DNA of 64,000 nt from Excoecaria cochinchinensis. Taxonomy: Eukaryota; Streptophyta; Magnoliopsida; Malpighiales; Euphorbiaceae. The notes under the pieces were generated by a model, which was given only the letters and a program-made list of their open reading frames with translations, was not told the DNA's origin and did not search any database. The DNA is taken from assembly GCA_947683425.1 (NCBI GenBank), contig CANTUQ010000081.1:8986501-9050500 (forward strand). The letters run 5' to 3'. Shown here piece after piece: positions 43,117 through 53,935 of this stretch (positions are counted from its first letter, which is position 1; each line of letters opens with the position of its first letter). Both the position numbers and the translations under genes were made by a program.

Positions 43117-43300
43117 CTGTCGCGAGCTCGCGAGCGCGATAGAGAGCTCGGCTGCCGATCTGTTCTGGACTGGCAGCTCACTGTCGTGAGCGCGACAGCG
43201 AGATACCCTTGTTCCCTCGTGACGTCACGACGAATGTCGAGGTCGCGACCTGGGCAAGACTGCCTCTGTCGCGAGCGCGACAATTTCGCGATTGCGACAG
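43117..43300. repeat. CpG palindrome cluster, Tekay-A 3' LTR
   Basis: CTGTCGCGAGCTCGCGAG near 43117, CTGTCGTGAGCGCGACAG near 43181, GGTCGCGACC near 43251, TGTCGCGAGCGCGACA near 43267 and TTTCGCGATTGCGACAG. Confidence 0.85.
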
Positions 43301-43994
43301 TGCCTTTTGCCTGCCTTGCTTTCTGATTTTGCCTTTTCTGCAATAATGAATTTCAAATGTCTTGACCATGATTCATCCTTACCGTATGTTATATGAATGT
43401 GCTTATATGTCTATTATATTGCGAATTATACATGATGAATTATATGTTGTGCTCAGAAACATGAATTGGTTTATGTATGACCTGCTAGAGTCAAGTAAGT
43501 GGATAGTTAGGCATGCCTAATAGAGTCTTTTAGCTGTAGCATCAGTTTCATTTGGACCTCGATCCGATCCCCGTTTGGTTCCTTGCGAACCCTCAGTATT
43601 TGGATCTTGTTTAAGGTCCCCTCCGAAAATTATTGAATGTGATAAGATAAATGGTCTTACGATTCGTACCCGTAAGGTACTGTCTATATTCGATTCGTAC
43701 TCGTTAGGTACTGTCCGTAAAGTCGTTATCCACTATTGTGAGTTAGCAGGTGCTTTATTTGTTTTGTTCTGCTTTGAAATGGTTACGAGATTATGATATC
43801 TTAATGAATTTGATGATTCTTATGGGCTATCAGTTAACAAGTATATGAATGGGTATATGAACTTCTGAATGTATGTCTCTATTATGTATTCATGATTATA
43901 TATCTGACATGGTTATCCGCATTTGTCATATCGAATGTGTTATGCCTTGACGACCATTGTGAATGGCCGTTCATAATTGTTGTGTGTTTTCCCA

Positions 43995-44013
43995 CTAAGC
44001 GTTTATAGCTTAG
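43995..44013. promoter_or_regulatory. CTAAGCG palindrome, Tekay-A 3' LTR
   Basis: CTAAGCGTTTATAGCTTAG, with one arm changed from CGCTTAG to AGCTTAG relative to the 5' LTR. Confidence 0.65.
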
Positions 44014-44448
44014 TACGGTGTTTTTACCCGTGCAAGTGCGAAAAGTGTTTTGCTTCGGGAGAGTCGCCGCCAGTCAAGCCAACACAGAAGAGATTAGTGT
44101 AGGGCTTAGCTTTTGCAGTCTTTGATGATTCTTTTGTAATAGAACTCTCTGTATCAGTAATTTTGTATAGCTTCCGCATTTGTGTATTTTGTATATGTAA
44201 TCATCTTTTGTTTCCGCCTGTTGATCAGAACACTAATGTAACGGATATTGTTATATTAATGCATGATCAGCCATTTTCTTTATTGCTTCGCAAAGTTTTT
44301 AATTACCTTGTATTTAAGTATATATGTTTATGGATGAATGTATGAGTTGTATTGTATCTGTGTGTTTTTGTGTTGTGACACCTTGACTCATACGACATCT
44401 CACTCCTTATCGGATGGGATTGCCTACGTATGGGGAGGGGGTGTTACA

Positions 44449-44633
44449 CTTAATGATTCCACTGGAGCCTTTGGTGCTGTCATCCGATCCAGCACTCTAG
44501 CCATGTCTTGCGACATCTTTAACAAAGCCTCCATTGGAACCATCGGAACCTCATTTCCATAACTGACTGGCCCTGACTGCCTAGACCCCGTCACGTCTCT
44601 CGAATGACGACTAGGGTTGTCACTAGGATCCAT
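44449..44633 (-). pseudogene. gag: Tekay-B Gag fragment, N-terminal part
   Basis: Minus-strand ATG at 44633 begins MDPSDNPSRHSRDVTGSRQ and reaches MEALLKMSQDMARVLDRM, matching the Tekay-A MPFEAILKLSQDMTRVMERV. It stops at the Tekay-A insertion site and resumes at 34752. Confidence 0.8.
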
Positions 44634-44718
44634 CGATCTACACACTTTACACAAAGACATTCGCATTAGGTCAACACGTCTATACACATCCTAACTACCC
44701 AATTACCCAAAAAAGACT

Positions 44719-44737
44719 AAACCAGACTCTGATACCA
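44719..44737 (-). other. Tekay-B primer binding site, tRNA-Met
   Basis: On the minus strand TGGTATCAGAGTCTGGTTT, five bases after the LTR end GGGCGTTACA. Confidence 0.85.
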
Positions 44738-45162
44738 TAACTTGTAACGCCCATTCCCGACTACTAGATTAGCTTCGCTAATGCAGTTAGGAATAGCCGT
44801 TACACACAACTCACATGCATATTACACTATCACAATTTCAGGTTAACTATACGAATAATAAAATTTCCTCTACTAAGCATACATTCACATGCATCACATG
44901 GCATAAGTTCCCCTGTCATTCAACATATTCACACACTTACATATACGTACAGACCTTCATTAAGTTTATAATACTTAATTATAACAGCTTTACATATTTC
45001 TAGTGCCAAAATAACATTTTACACAACTCGAATAAACATAAAGTTAAACCCCCATAACCTACACTAAAGACGTAGCCCTAGTATGGACCGTTGCAAACCG
45101 CAGATTCGTCCTTCCAAAAATCACTTCGTGTCCAAACCTACACGGATCAGAAAGAACCCGTG

Positions 45163-45180
45163 CTAAGCGATAATGCTTAG
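45163..45180. promoter_or_regulatory. CTAAGCG palindrome, Tekay-B LTR
   Basis: CTAAGCGATAATGCTTAG, in the reverse orientation relative to Tekay-A. Confidence 0.6.
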
Positions 45181-46034
45181 TAGGGAACACATATATAACA
45201 TACAAGCTCAATCATAGCATTAATATTATACATGCGTCATACTAGAATCATGCTTGGCCTACCAGTCTATAACATTGATGTATCACTATATTCTTATCGT
45301 TGTCACTAGTTCACATTTTAATAGTGCATGCATTAATTGGAATTTACAACAACTTAATAACATGTCTGAAAATTATTCATAGGTAGACATAGATTCAACA
45401 AATACAAAGCATTCATACATCAACTTAACTATTAAGTTTATCTTTATCTTATATTTAGGTTGGCCTGCAATTCAAAGACGTGGATAACGGGTATTGCATT
45501 GGTACCCCTGAGGTACTATAATTTTATTGTATTCGTGGATACACATATACACATTTGTACCCTAAGGTACAATAACTCATTAAAATTAATATTCCACACT
45601 AGAGAATCCAGCAAGAATTATTTCGCATTGTGATTCCAAATGAATCGGACGCATTAGGCTGCAGCACTTGACCCTATAGGCATGCCTACCTATCCACTAC
45701 TTGACTCGCAGGCTAAATTTGATTAGTTCCATTATTGATTTCATAGTTGTTAAATTCAATAGTGCATATACAACCAACACCAAATTCTTCACTTTCCATT
45801 TGTACAACACATTAACAATTCACAATATTCTTTTACTCATCCTACAACCCTTGGTTGCTTGTAATTAAGTCATTAATCCACATGTATTAGCATTCTTTAA
45901 TCATCATATTCATATGTATAATTGCCCCACATAATCTTGATATCATGCCCATATAAAATAGCCTCAAGCATAGTTAAATGTCACACAAGTAACAAACCAA
46001 AATGAATAAGGGTTACTTGCTAAAATAGGGTACC

Positions 46035-46358
46035 TCAAGGTCACAACCAATTTGGTTGCCACCGTGACATACTGAGATCTTCAAAACAGAATGCATGCTA
46101 AGGTACCTCACGGTCACAACCAATCTGGTTGCCACCGTGACATACCAAGCACTCCCAAAACAGAATGAAACATGAGGTATCTCACGGTCACAACCAATTT
46201 GGTTGCCATCGTGAGATACAACACACTTACGGGCAGAATGCACATTTTGACACCTCACGATCACAACCAATCTGGTTGTTATCGTGACATGCCAAACTCA
46301 GGGCAGAATAGAATTCCTGCAAACCTCACGGTCGCAACCAATTTGGTTGTCACTATGA
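46035..46358. repeat. Five tandem 33-bp palindromes in Tekay-B LTR
   Basis: Units at 46035-46067, 46108-46140, 46182-46214, 46255-46287 and 46326-46358, with a 71-74 bp period. The plan is TCACGGT-CA-CAACCA-AT(T/C)-TGGTTG-CC-ACCGTGA: outer seven-base arms and inner six-base arms. Unit 4 has CACGAT with ATCGTG instead of CACGGT with ACCGTG, a paired change. Confidence 0.85.
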
Positions 46359-47847
46359 CCTATGTAAAAACATCAAAAAACAGTTGTGTTTTACCAAAAC
46401 ATAGCTGTGCTCCCTGTCTCAATTCTCATATCACTCTTAAGACCTCCAAATCAATTCCCTTTTGTCATTCAAACCAACCCAATGTTTTAATCACCTAATA
46501 ATTAACACATACCTGATTTCCATGAAGCCAATCTCATCCAAAATACACAAAGTATAACACATACACAATCTCAGTACTTAGCATACCATTCAAGTATCAT
46601 AAACACAACACTTGCCACTAACCTATTCCACACGATACACGTTTTGGTCTTAAAACCTAATCAACTCAATTGTTTACTTCATTAAAGATTCGGATTATCA
46701 ATTTAGTTCACACTTAATCAAACTACACGAGCAAATACAATCATGCCATTTACACACTTAGGGTTAGTTCCCAAACCTCGTCGCCTATGCTCCAAGCATT
46801 CACTGAGCACTAGCTTCTCCGATTTTTGCCTTTCCCTTGTCCTTCTTTACACTTTCCTCTACAAACCATTTCAATTTCCAGAATTGGACACAATGATCAA
46901 TCCTCAATCCAAATCAAACCAAAACTAGAAAGAGAAGAAGATGAATTACAAACAACCACTTACCTTTCAATTTAATCCACTTAGTTCTTATTCCACTTAG
47001 CAAAATCATACAATCAATTTGAGAACTCTAAAGAACCTTACAGAAATGGAAAGGAGAAGATGATTTAGAAATGGCTGAAAACATGCAATTAGTGGCCCTT
47101 TTCTCTCTCTTTAAAAATTTTTACATGCATGTGAGAGAAGAGGTGGCAGCACAAGGAAATGCCACACGTAATCCACCTCAAAGTCTGCCCTCCACCTTAC
47201 TTAATTAACTCATAATTAAGTTAACTAATCCTCAATCAACTTTAATCATGCAAAACTTACAGCTTAGCCACTCAACTTCCTTTAGCTTCTCAATTATGTC
47301 CTTCCTTTATTACAATCAAGTCCATCATCCACATGACACACACACACACACCCTTAGTTAATCCAAGGAGTACCAAAAGCAAGCATGACATCATTATGAA
47401 CATAAAGTCCCAAAGTATGGAATCCCAAAAAGAGGTTGGCCCAACTTAAATGGGATATGGGTACATATCCGGCCATTACAGTAACAACCCAAAAAGGGCC
47501 TTGTCAAAATGCGAATGTTAAGTCAAAAAAATAAGGGCATTTCAGCAATTTGTGCATTAGGAATTTGGACATTAAGGACTTAAGTGTAAAAATTAATTAA
47601 GTATTATTAAGTAAAGCCATTATCTAGTGAAGTGTTTGTATTGTACCAAGGATCTAAAGTTTATAAGAGGTTATCTTGTGTGTGTGTGGTGTATGGTGCC
47701 ATGTAAAGAGAAGTCAAAGTAAGAACCTTTGGTTCAATGGGATTGTGCCAAGTGGTTTAGTTGGTGGGAGCATTTATGATGAAGTGAGTGAAGGAGAGAG
47801 GGAAACAAGGAAAAGCAGAGTTTGAGCTTCTCTCTCACGTTTCCTCT

Positions 47848-47902
47848 TCTTCTCCTTCTTCTTCTTCTTCTTCTTCTTCTTCTTCTTCTTCTTCTTCTTC
47901 TT
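47848..47902. repeat. (TTC)n microsatellite, LTR-D
   Basis: A TTC run flanked by TCTTCTCC and TTTCCTTCTTGC, in the same LTR position as in Tekay-A. Confidence 0.9.
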
Positions 47903-48608
47903 TCCTTCTTGCTCTCTCTTACTTTGCCTAACGTGAACGTAGGGCTTTGAGGTTGAATTTTTGATTTGAGCTGGGTTTTTGAAAGGTAGGTGCTTGTATT
48001 TTTCTTGGGTTACTTTGGGTTCTTCTTCTCCTTCTTCATTTCTGGTTTTGGTTGAGTAATTGCATGGCTTGATTTAAGTGTGTATTGGCTGGGTTTTTAT
48101 GCAAAAAATGGAGGAGAGAAGGAAGAACAAGGGAAAGGAAAAAGTGGGATTTGTGAAGGAGTTGGATTGAAGCTTCATTGTTGGTTTGGGAGCTCTATCC
48201 TTATTGTGTTTTATTTGGGTGTTGTCTGCCCTATTTCTCATCTTGGTTTTAATGTATTGTTTGTGTTGTTTAAATCCTGGAAATTTGGGTGATATGCTTG
48301 TGTACATGCATGTGTTAGTGAGGTAGTGAATATGGGTTTAAATGCCAGTGTTATGTTGATAATTGTATGTGTTGTTCAGGTATATGAGCATGAGATATAG
48401 ATGAGGTTATGGATTTGTGCATGATTGAGTTAATCTTGTGAAAGTGTATGATTGTTGTGTTAATTACATTTTTGAGCATGTTTTGGAGGCACCAGAGGTA
48501 AGAGTTTACATGTTGTTGCGTGTTAAATGATTCTGGGTAAATGGGTTTTGATTTTGTTAAGCTGTGAGTTGCACGTTTTTCTGCTAGGAATTGGAAAACA
48601 CGATGTTG

Positions 48609-49011
48609 TCACGAGCTCGATGCTTGTCGCGATCGTGACAGAATCGCGTAGTTCACCTCCATGCGCATCGTGCTGGGAAGTTTCGTCCGAGTCGTGAGGA
48701 GGCAGCACGACTCGGTAATAGTGCAAGGCCTCTTCACGAGTCGTGAAGCCTCTTCTCGAGTCGTGAAGATGGCTCACGACACGTGAAGATTTGTGTGGGA
48801 AAGGACACGAGTCGTGAGCATGAATCACGATACGTGCCCTCTTCCCTTGTGGGCAGTCACGAGTCGTGAGCAAGGATCATGACTCGTGATCTCCCTCTCC
48901 TGTGAGGCGCGAGACAACTTCGTCATGTGTCGCGACAGCATGCGTGACTCGCGACTGGCCTCTCCTCCTCGGCTACTGTCGCGAGCTCAACACAAGTCGC
49001 GATCGAGACAG
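48609..49011. repeat. CpG palindrome cluster, LTR-D
   Basis: At least eight elements: TGTCGCGATCGTGACAG (48625-48641), TTCACGAGTCGTGAA (48733-48747), TCTCGAGTCGTGA, CACGAGTCGTGAG (48806-48818), TCACGAGTCGTGA (48857-48869), ATCATGACTCGTGAT, TGTCGCGAGCTC and AGTCGCGATCGAGAC. Confidence 0.85.
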
Positions 49012-50288
49012 TGAGCCCTTCTCCTGCCTATTTTATTCTGTTTTGTCCAGTTGTTTTCTTCTCTCTCTTTGTATGGCTTTTTTGCACTGTGTAAGTTATG
49101 TGTTGAATTTTTATAATAGTTGTGACGCGCGCAGAACCTAGCAAGGGCCCTCGCGAAATCTACCTTTTGGGATTCAAGGGATTGGTTCGCATCTTTTGGT
49201 CATGGGCATCATGAGACATCTTGGATGCTTCCTTCCCAATAGAACATTAAAAAAGAACATCTAGCCCTACGATGCCTTTAGGCACCTTTGAGATATCATG
49301 GAGTCACCACCCAATTTACAAGAAATTGGGAAAAGTCTCTAGCCTCTTATTGGTCATGACCAGAGATTGGTGTTCGGAACTTCACTCTTATTTATCCTTT
49401 GGTTAATTATAAATGAGTCTTTAACTTCTTAAAATTCTATCTCTTATCTCACATGATCAATGCATTTAAATTAAAGGCACATTTAAAAGCACGTAAAGAA
49501 AATAAAGAAAAGCGATAAAGAAAGCGGTAATAAAGTAACTAAGGAAAGCGATAAAAGAAAGCGATAAACACACCAAGCACACAATTACAAGAGAAATAGG
49601 GGTGGAATACAACCCCAATAAAAGGAGGTTAAAAATATAAATGGGGACGGAATACAATCCACAAAATTAAATAATATTGCCCCAAAATTAATTACAAGGG
49701 CCCAAAAAGAAATGAACTTAAACTTTAAAACAATCAAATAAAATTAAAGACGAAGAAAACATACATAAATCGGAACATTCATTTTGGATCGGAACATTAG
49801 TTCTTTCATATTTATTCGAAGAGGGTTCGAAGAGTCATTTGGTTGTTGAGTTGAAAAATCGAGATGAGTGATCCCATTTTTGAAGAAAACTAACTCTTCG
49901 TTTTACTGTGATATTTTTTATTGCTTGGCTAAAACAAGGGATATTGGTCCCAATTTTATTAGACAAAACCCAATTAAATTATAAAAATATTTTTGTGATT
50001 TTTTATCTCACACGTGCATAAAATAAAATATTTATTTGCAAATAAAAACAACAAAAGGAGGGAAATAAGAAAGGTCTCACCAAAATCGGCACGGTCCTCC
50101 ATGCGTCGTGACCCATCCGGGAGCTCACGGGAACACTCACATAATGTAAATCACAATAAATCTCAGACAGAAAATTAATATTAAAATATTAGTAATGATT
50201 CTAAAAATTAATCAAATAAAGAACAAGATAATGATAACAATAAAGTTATAGTGACAATAACAATACATAATCATGGCATAATGGTGAC

Positions 50289-50373
<85 letters not shown>

Positions 50374-50390
50374 GCCATAACAATTAAAAC

Positions 50391-50427
<37 letters not shown>

Positions 50428-50455
50428 CCCTAATACTACTAATAACAATAATACC

Positions 50456-50517
<62 letters not shown>

Positions 50518-50611
50518 TCAACAGTGAATAAACATGGAATAATTATAGCAACAACATAATATGATGATAACAATATAAAATGGTAATAATAATAATAGTG
50601 GTGTAGGGCAC

Positions 50612-50653
<42 letters not shown>
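50289..50653. repeat. (TAA)n microsatellite tracts in Tat-B LTR
   Basis: Four TAA runs (about 50290-50373, 50391-50424, 50458-50516 and 50612-50653) separated by short unique spacers. They occupy the same LTR zone as the Tat-A run. The Ile- or Tyr-only ORFs here are artefacts. Confidence 0.95.
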
Positions 50654-50657
<4 letters not shown>

Positions 50658-51339
50658 TAATAAAGAGAATGAGAATAATGGCAATGGGAATCACAAACTA
50701 AAACAATAAACAACACATCAACAGTACTAAAATCACATTAAAATGCTAGGAATAAATTATAAATGATAATAGCATGAAAATAATAATAATAACGACAATA
50801 AATGATATACAAAAATAAACGAGGACGGGTCCAAAAATGTATACCCTCAAAATTTATAGATCGGAAGAAATGGTGTCTTGATCCGTCCTCCTTGTCGAAT
50901 TTACGGTGATAAATACCCGAAAAAAATATAAAAATCTATGTTTTTAGATAAATTAGCTCAATGAAATATTTTTGTTGGAACGAATAAGCAAAGAAAATTA
51001 ATTTCTCTCACTCAAATCAAACCCAAGATGAAATGTTTTCTAGAGGAGAAAAGATTAAAACATGAAAAAAAAGCATAAGAATTTTTTTGAAGAAGTAAAT
51101 AAAAGGCTTAATTGAGAGAGAACTAGAGAGCCAACTAAAAAAAAAAACCCCTTTTTCAATATTATTGCTGTCCCTAAAATGAGAGAACAGCTCGCCTTTT
51201 GATTCCTGTCTTTGTCCTAAAAATAGAAAAAGACAAATGAGCTTTTATTTTTAGTTGATCAAAACTAGCGTAAAAAGGTGAAAAAATGCTTGTCAAAACG
51301 GATTGAGGAAAGCCAGAGACGCAGAAAAAAACTGCAGGT

Positions 51340-51620
51340 GTGCTGGGCGGGCAAAGATGCCCGCGTGAGGGAGGAGCAGCGCGCGCGCCAATGGGGAGAC
51401 GCGCCCCCATGGGGTGCGTGCTCCCTCTGGGAGAAGTGCCCCAAGGGGCGCGTGCGCTCCCTCGGGGAGACGTGCTTCTCTGCGCAGTGCCCCAAGGGGC
51501 GCGTGCGCTCCCTCGGGGAGACGTGCTTCTCTGCGCGCGCAGATGCACGCTGCTTCGGTAGCGCATGCGCCCGCAAGCGCAAGCGGCTCCTGCACCGGTG
51601 CGACCCGCCCGCTCGACATG
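51340..51620. repeat. GC-rich island in Tat-B LTR with 51-bp duplication
   Basis: GC-dense block in an AT-rich LTR. 51435-51485 and 51486-51536 are a direct duplication of 51 bp starting AGTGCCCCAAGGGGCGCGTG. Confidence 0.85.
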
Positions 51621-51622
51621 CG

Positions 51623-51703
51623 AAAAAAAATAAAAATAAAAATAAAAATAAAAATAAAAATAAAAATAAAAATAAAAATAAAAATAAAATAAAAATAAAA
51701 ATA
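51623..51703. repeat. (AAAAAT)n microsatellite
   Basis: About twelve units of TAAAAA directly after the GC-rich island. Confidence 0.93.
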
Positions 51704-51843
51704 AGAGTAAATCGAAGTTTTCAGAGGAACAAAGGGAGCTTTCGACAAGGAAGACATCATTCCGGACATCTTACTGGTGGCAATTATCTTTTTCATCATC
51801 GGGTAATTATGATCTTGGACCGCCTCGGGACCCAGTGTCTACA

Positions 51844-51865
51844 GTTTCCCCCAATTTTGGGGAAC
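51844..51865 (-). other. Tat-B polypurine tract
   Basis: On the minus strand AAAATTGGGGGAAAC precedes the LTR start TGTAGACACTGGG. Confidence 0.65.
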
Positions 51866-52013
51866 CTAGAACTTAGGTGCCTGGGTGAGCCAAAATTCAT
51901 AAATGAAAGGAAAAAAGCACATACATGAGGCGGTTATCTGCCTGGTCATGCTGATGAAGTCATCTCCTTAGGTCGCCGTATAGACTGAGGAACAATTTTT
52001 ATCTTTCTGGGTG

Positions 52014-52709
52014 ATGCGTCGAGTCTGTTCCAGACTTACGAAATGCGAGAGTTGCTCTTCTGAGCTACAACCGAGTCTGCTCCAGACTTACAAAGTGCGA
52101 GGGTGGTGGTGCGCTGAGTCTGCTCCAGACTTACAAAACACGAGGATTGCTCTCTTGAGCTACACCGAGTCTGCTCCAGACTTACAAAGTGCGAGGGTGG
52201 TGGTGCGCTGAGTCTGCTCCAGACTTACAAAACGCGAGGATTGCTCTCTTGAGCTACACCGAGTCTGCTCCAGACTTACAAAGTGCGAGGGTGGTAGTGC
52301 GTCGAGTCTGCTCCAGACTTACAAAGTGCGAGGGTGGTAGTGCGCCGAGTCTGCTCCAGACTTACAAAATGCGAGGATTGCTCTCTTGAGCTGCACTGAG
52401 TCTGTTCCAGACTTATAAAGTGCGAGGGTGGTGGTGCGCCGAGTCTGCTTCAGACTTACAAAATGCGAGGATTGCTCTCTTGAGCTGCACCGAGTCTGCT
52501 CCAGACTTACAAAGTGCGAGGGTGGTGGTGCGCCGAGTCTGCTCCAAACTTACAAAATGCGAGGATTGCTCTCTTGAGCTGCACCGAGTCTGCTCCAGAC
52601 TTACAAAGTGCAAGGGTGGTGGTGCGCCGAGTCTGCTCCAGACTTACAAAACGCGAGGATTGCTCTCTTGAGCTGTACTGAGTCTGCTCTAGACTTATAA
52701 AGTGTGAAG
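52014..52709 (-). repeat. Tat-B 3' UTR hairpin tandem array, 15 units
   Basis: Fifteen units with the plus-strand core GAGTCTGCTCCAGACTTACA. Each has the inner stem AGTCTG:CAGACT with loop CTC. Most alternate between a GCACC...AAAGTGCGAG unit and a GCGC(C/T)...AAAA(C/T)GCGAG unit, giving about a 100-bp dimer period with a GCAC:GTGC or GCG:CGC outer pairing. It corresponds to the Tat-A array at 22209-22804. Confidence 0.85.
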
Positions 52710-53489
52710 TTGTTCTTCTGAACTGGTGGTGTGAGTTCTTACTTAGATATTTTCCTGCAAAGTTATATGCACAGAAGTATATACGAGAAATTGTATGTAT
52801 ATGACATGAGATGTAAATGCTTGTAAAAATGGATAGACCACGTCCTAGGTGGTCAAGGGTCCATTAAGGATGCGGCTTGGCTGCTCCACCATGCCCCCAA
52901 GGATCCAAACGAGTTTATTTTGGCTCTAGGAATTCTAACCCAAAACCCTCTCTGAAAGACCCGCTAAGCATTAGACATGTGCAAAGAATTATGTGCTGCA
53001 AGTATGCAGGGATTATGTGCACGAAATGTGCGCGAAGAATTGCTTATGCAAGATATATATAAAGTTCATGCATGTGTGAATGCGTGTTGGGCATCATCCA
53101 ATGCCATGCCTGTGAGATGCATATGTATGCAGTAATGCAAGACAAGGATTCAACTAAGTGGATTCAGAGGCGATAGCCGGTTTGGTCGTAATTGGCATCA
53201 GGATCGGTGCCCTCTGGAGTTGCTTTTGAATTTCATGCCTCTGGGGGATTATGAGGTTCTCCTCCGATACCTGTAGTTATTCTTAGTGGGAAATGCGTCC
53301 TTTTCAAATTTTCACATAACCCTGTGCGTTATTTTTTTCCTGGAATGTACCCAACCCAATCCAATGGCTTTTATTTATTTGATTTCTTGTAGGACAGACT
53401 GCCTGTTCTCAGGTTTCCACCCTGCCCTTTGGCCTAACTTTTGCTTAGAGCGCCAGTCATGGTTTTCATCTCTAACGGCCCTTTTTTTT
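52710..53489 (-). other. Tat-B 3' UTR, conserved part
   Basis: No gene. The stretch near 53320-53490 matches Tat-A 23250-23420. Confidence 0.55.
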
Positions 53490-53935
53490 TGAGAGAAGTT
53501 GGAGTTGTCGCGAAAGATCTTCCAGGTACGGGCGGCATGTGATTATGTCTCAGATTATGGTTGTATGAGCTTGGTTCTTTATCGGGAAGGTGCTATAGGA
53601 TTGGCTTCAAAGTTTGTAGCAAGATGAGTTGACTGAAGTGCCTGAGTGGCAAGAGTGGCAGAGGGTAGTTGTTGTAAAAGATCTTTTAGGTATAATCGGA
53701 GTGTATTTGCGTCTTAGATCATGGTTGCTTGAGCTTGGTTCCTACCATGAGAGTGCTATAGAATTGGCTTCACAGTTGATAGTAGGATGTGCTGATTTTA
53801 TACTGGAACCAGACAACTTTGAGTATGCAAAATGAACTGCTCTGGTCACAGACTACACCTTTGCCTACATAAGCGCATGTAGGAGAAGGGTACTTAGCCT
53901 TGCAGTAGATAATAGGACCCATCGGCTTAGGCATC
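53490..53935. repeat. Duplicated insert in Tat-B 3' UTR not seen in Tat-A
   Basis: Two diverged copies of about 130 bases with a period near 165 (around 53503-53640 and 53668-53800), sharing AAAGATCTT, GAGCTTGGTTC and GTGCTATAGXATTGGCTTCA-type blocks. The second copy lies in a 68-codon plus-strand ORF (53629-53835). Origin unknown. Confidence 0.5.

Larger units (their letters stand above)
34753..44448 (+). mobile_element. Tekay-A: complete but mutated Tekay-type chromovirus
   Basis: 5' LTR 34753-37282, PBS near 37288, gag-protease-RT-RNase H-integrase-chromodomain 37402-42022, PPT 41977-41990 and 3' LTR 41991-44448. A perfect 5-bp target duplication CTTAA flanks it (34748-34752 and 44449-44453). 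The C-terminal chromodomain and tRNA-Met-type PBS place it in the Tekay/Del chromoviruses. It is inserted in the gag of the minus-strand Tekay-B: the frame on the two sides joins exactly at the duplication. Confidence 0.93.
41991..44448 (+). repeat. Tekay-A 3' LTR
   Basis: 2458 bp, 72 shorter than the 5' LTR. The largest differences are a shorter TTC run and about 60 bases lost or rearranged at the start of the CpG palindrome cluster. Confidence 0.92.
44743..47480 (-). repeat. Tekay-B 5' LTR
   Basis: 2738 bp on the minus strand. On the plus strand it starts TGTAACGCCCATTCC and ends GGCCATTACA. It includes the CTAAGCG palindrome at 45163-45180, five long palindromes at 46035-46358 and a short CA run near 47337. 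The bases after it, GTAAC, are probably its target duplication and also the start of LTR-D. Confidence 0.85.
47481..49120 (+). repeat. LTR-D, solo Tekay-type LTR, left part
   Basis: Begins GTAACAACCCAAAAAGGG and has the Tekay-type plan: TTC run at 47848-47902, then a palindrome cluster at 48609-49011. Interrupted at 49120 by Tat-B and resumed at 58702. No internal region follows its end at 59667, so it is a solo LTR of about 2.6 kb. The expected leading TG is missing, probably because Tekay-B inserted in its first bases. Confidence 0.75.
49121..51843 (-). repeat. Tat-B 3' LTR, complete
   Basis: 2723 bp, from TGTGACGCGCGCAG to CCCAGTGTCTACA on the plus strand. It has a TGGAGTCACCAC PBS-like block at 49299-49310, (TAA)n tracts and a GC-rich island at 51340-51620. 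Confidence 0.9.

Noticed and set aside
46013..46498. ORFs with repeated VVTVRYL or NLVVTM-like words
   Set aside because: Translations of the five tandem palindromes in the Tekay-B LTR.
50212..50684. ORFs of nearly pure Tyr, Ile or Leu
   Set aside because: Translations of (TAA)n microsatellites. The same applies at 20655-21031 and 32436-32869.
51278..51928. 216-codon plus-strand ORF with Arg-rich and KNKNKN parts
   Set aside because: Open only because of the GC island and the (AAAAAT)n repeat in the Tat-B LTR.
52011..52671. CRISPR-like regularly spaced repeats
   Set aside because: Plant retrotransposon context. Spacers are themselves repeats and the array lies in a Tat 3' UTR.
53629..53835. 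Host gene of 68 codons
   Set aside because: Short, no recognised domain, antisense to Tat-B and in a duplicated non-coding stretch. Kept only as a finding.
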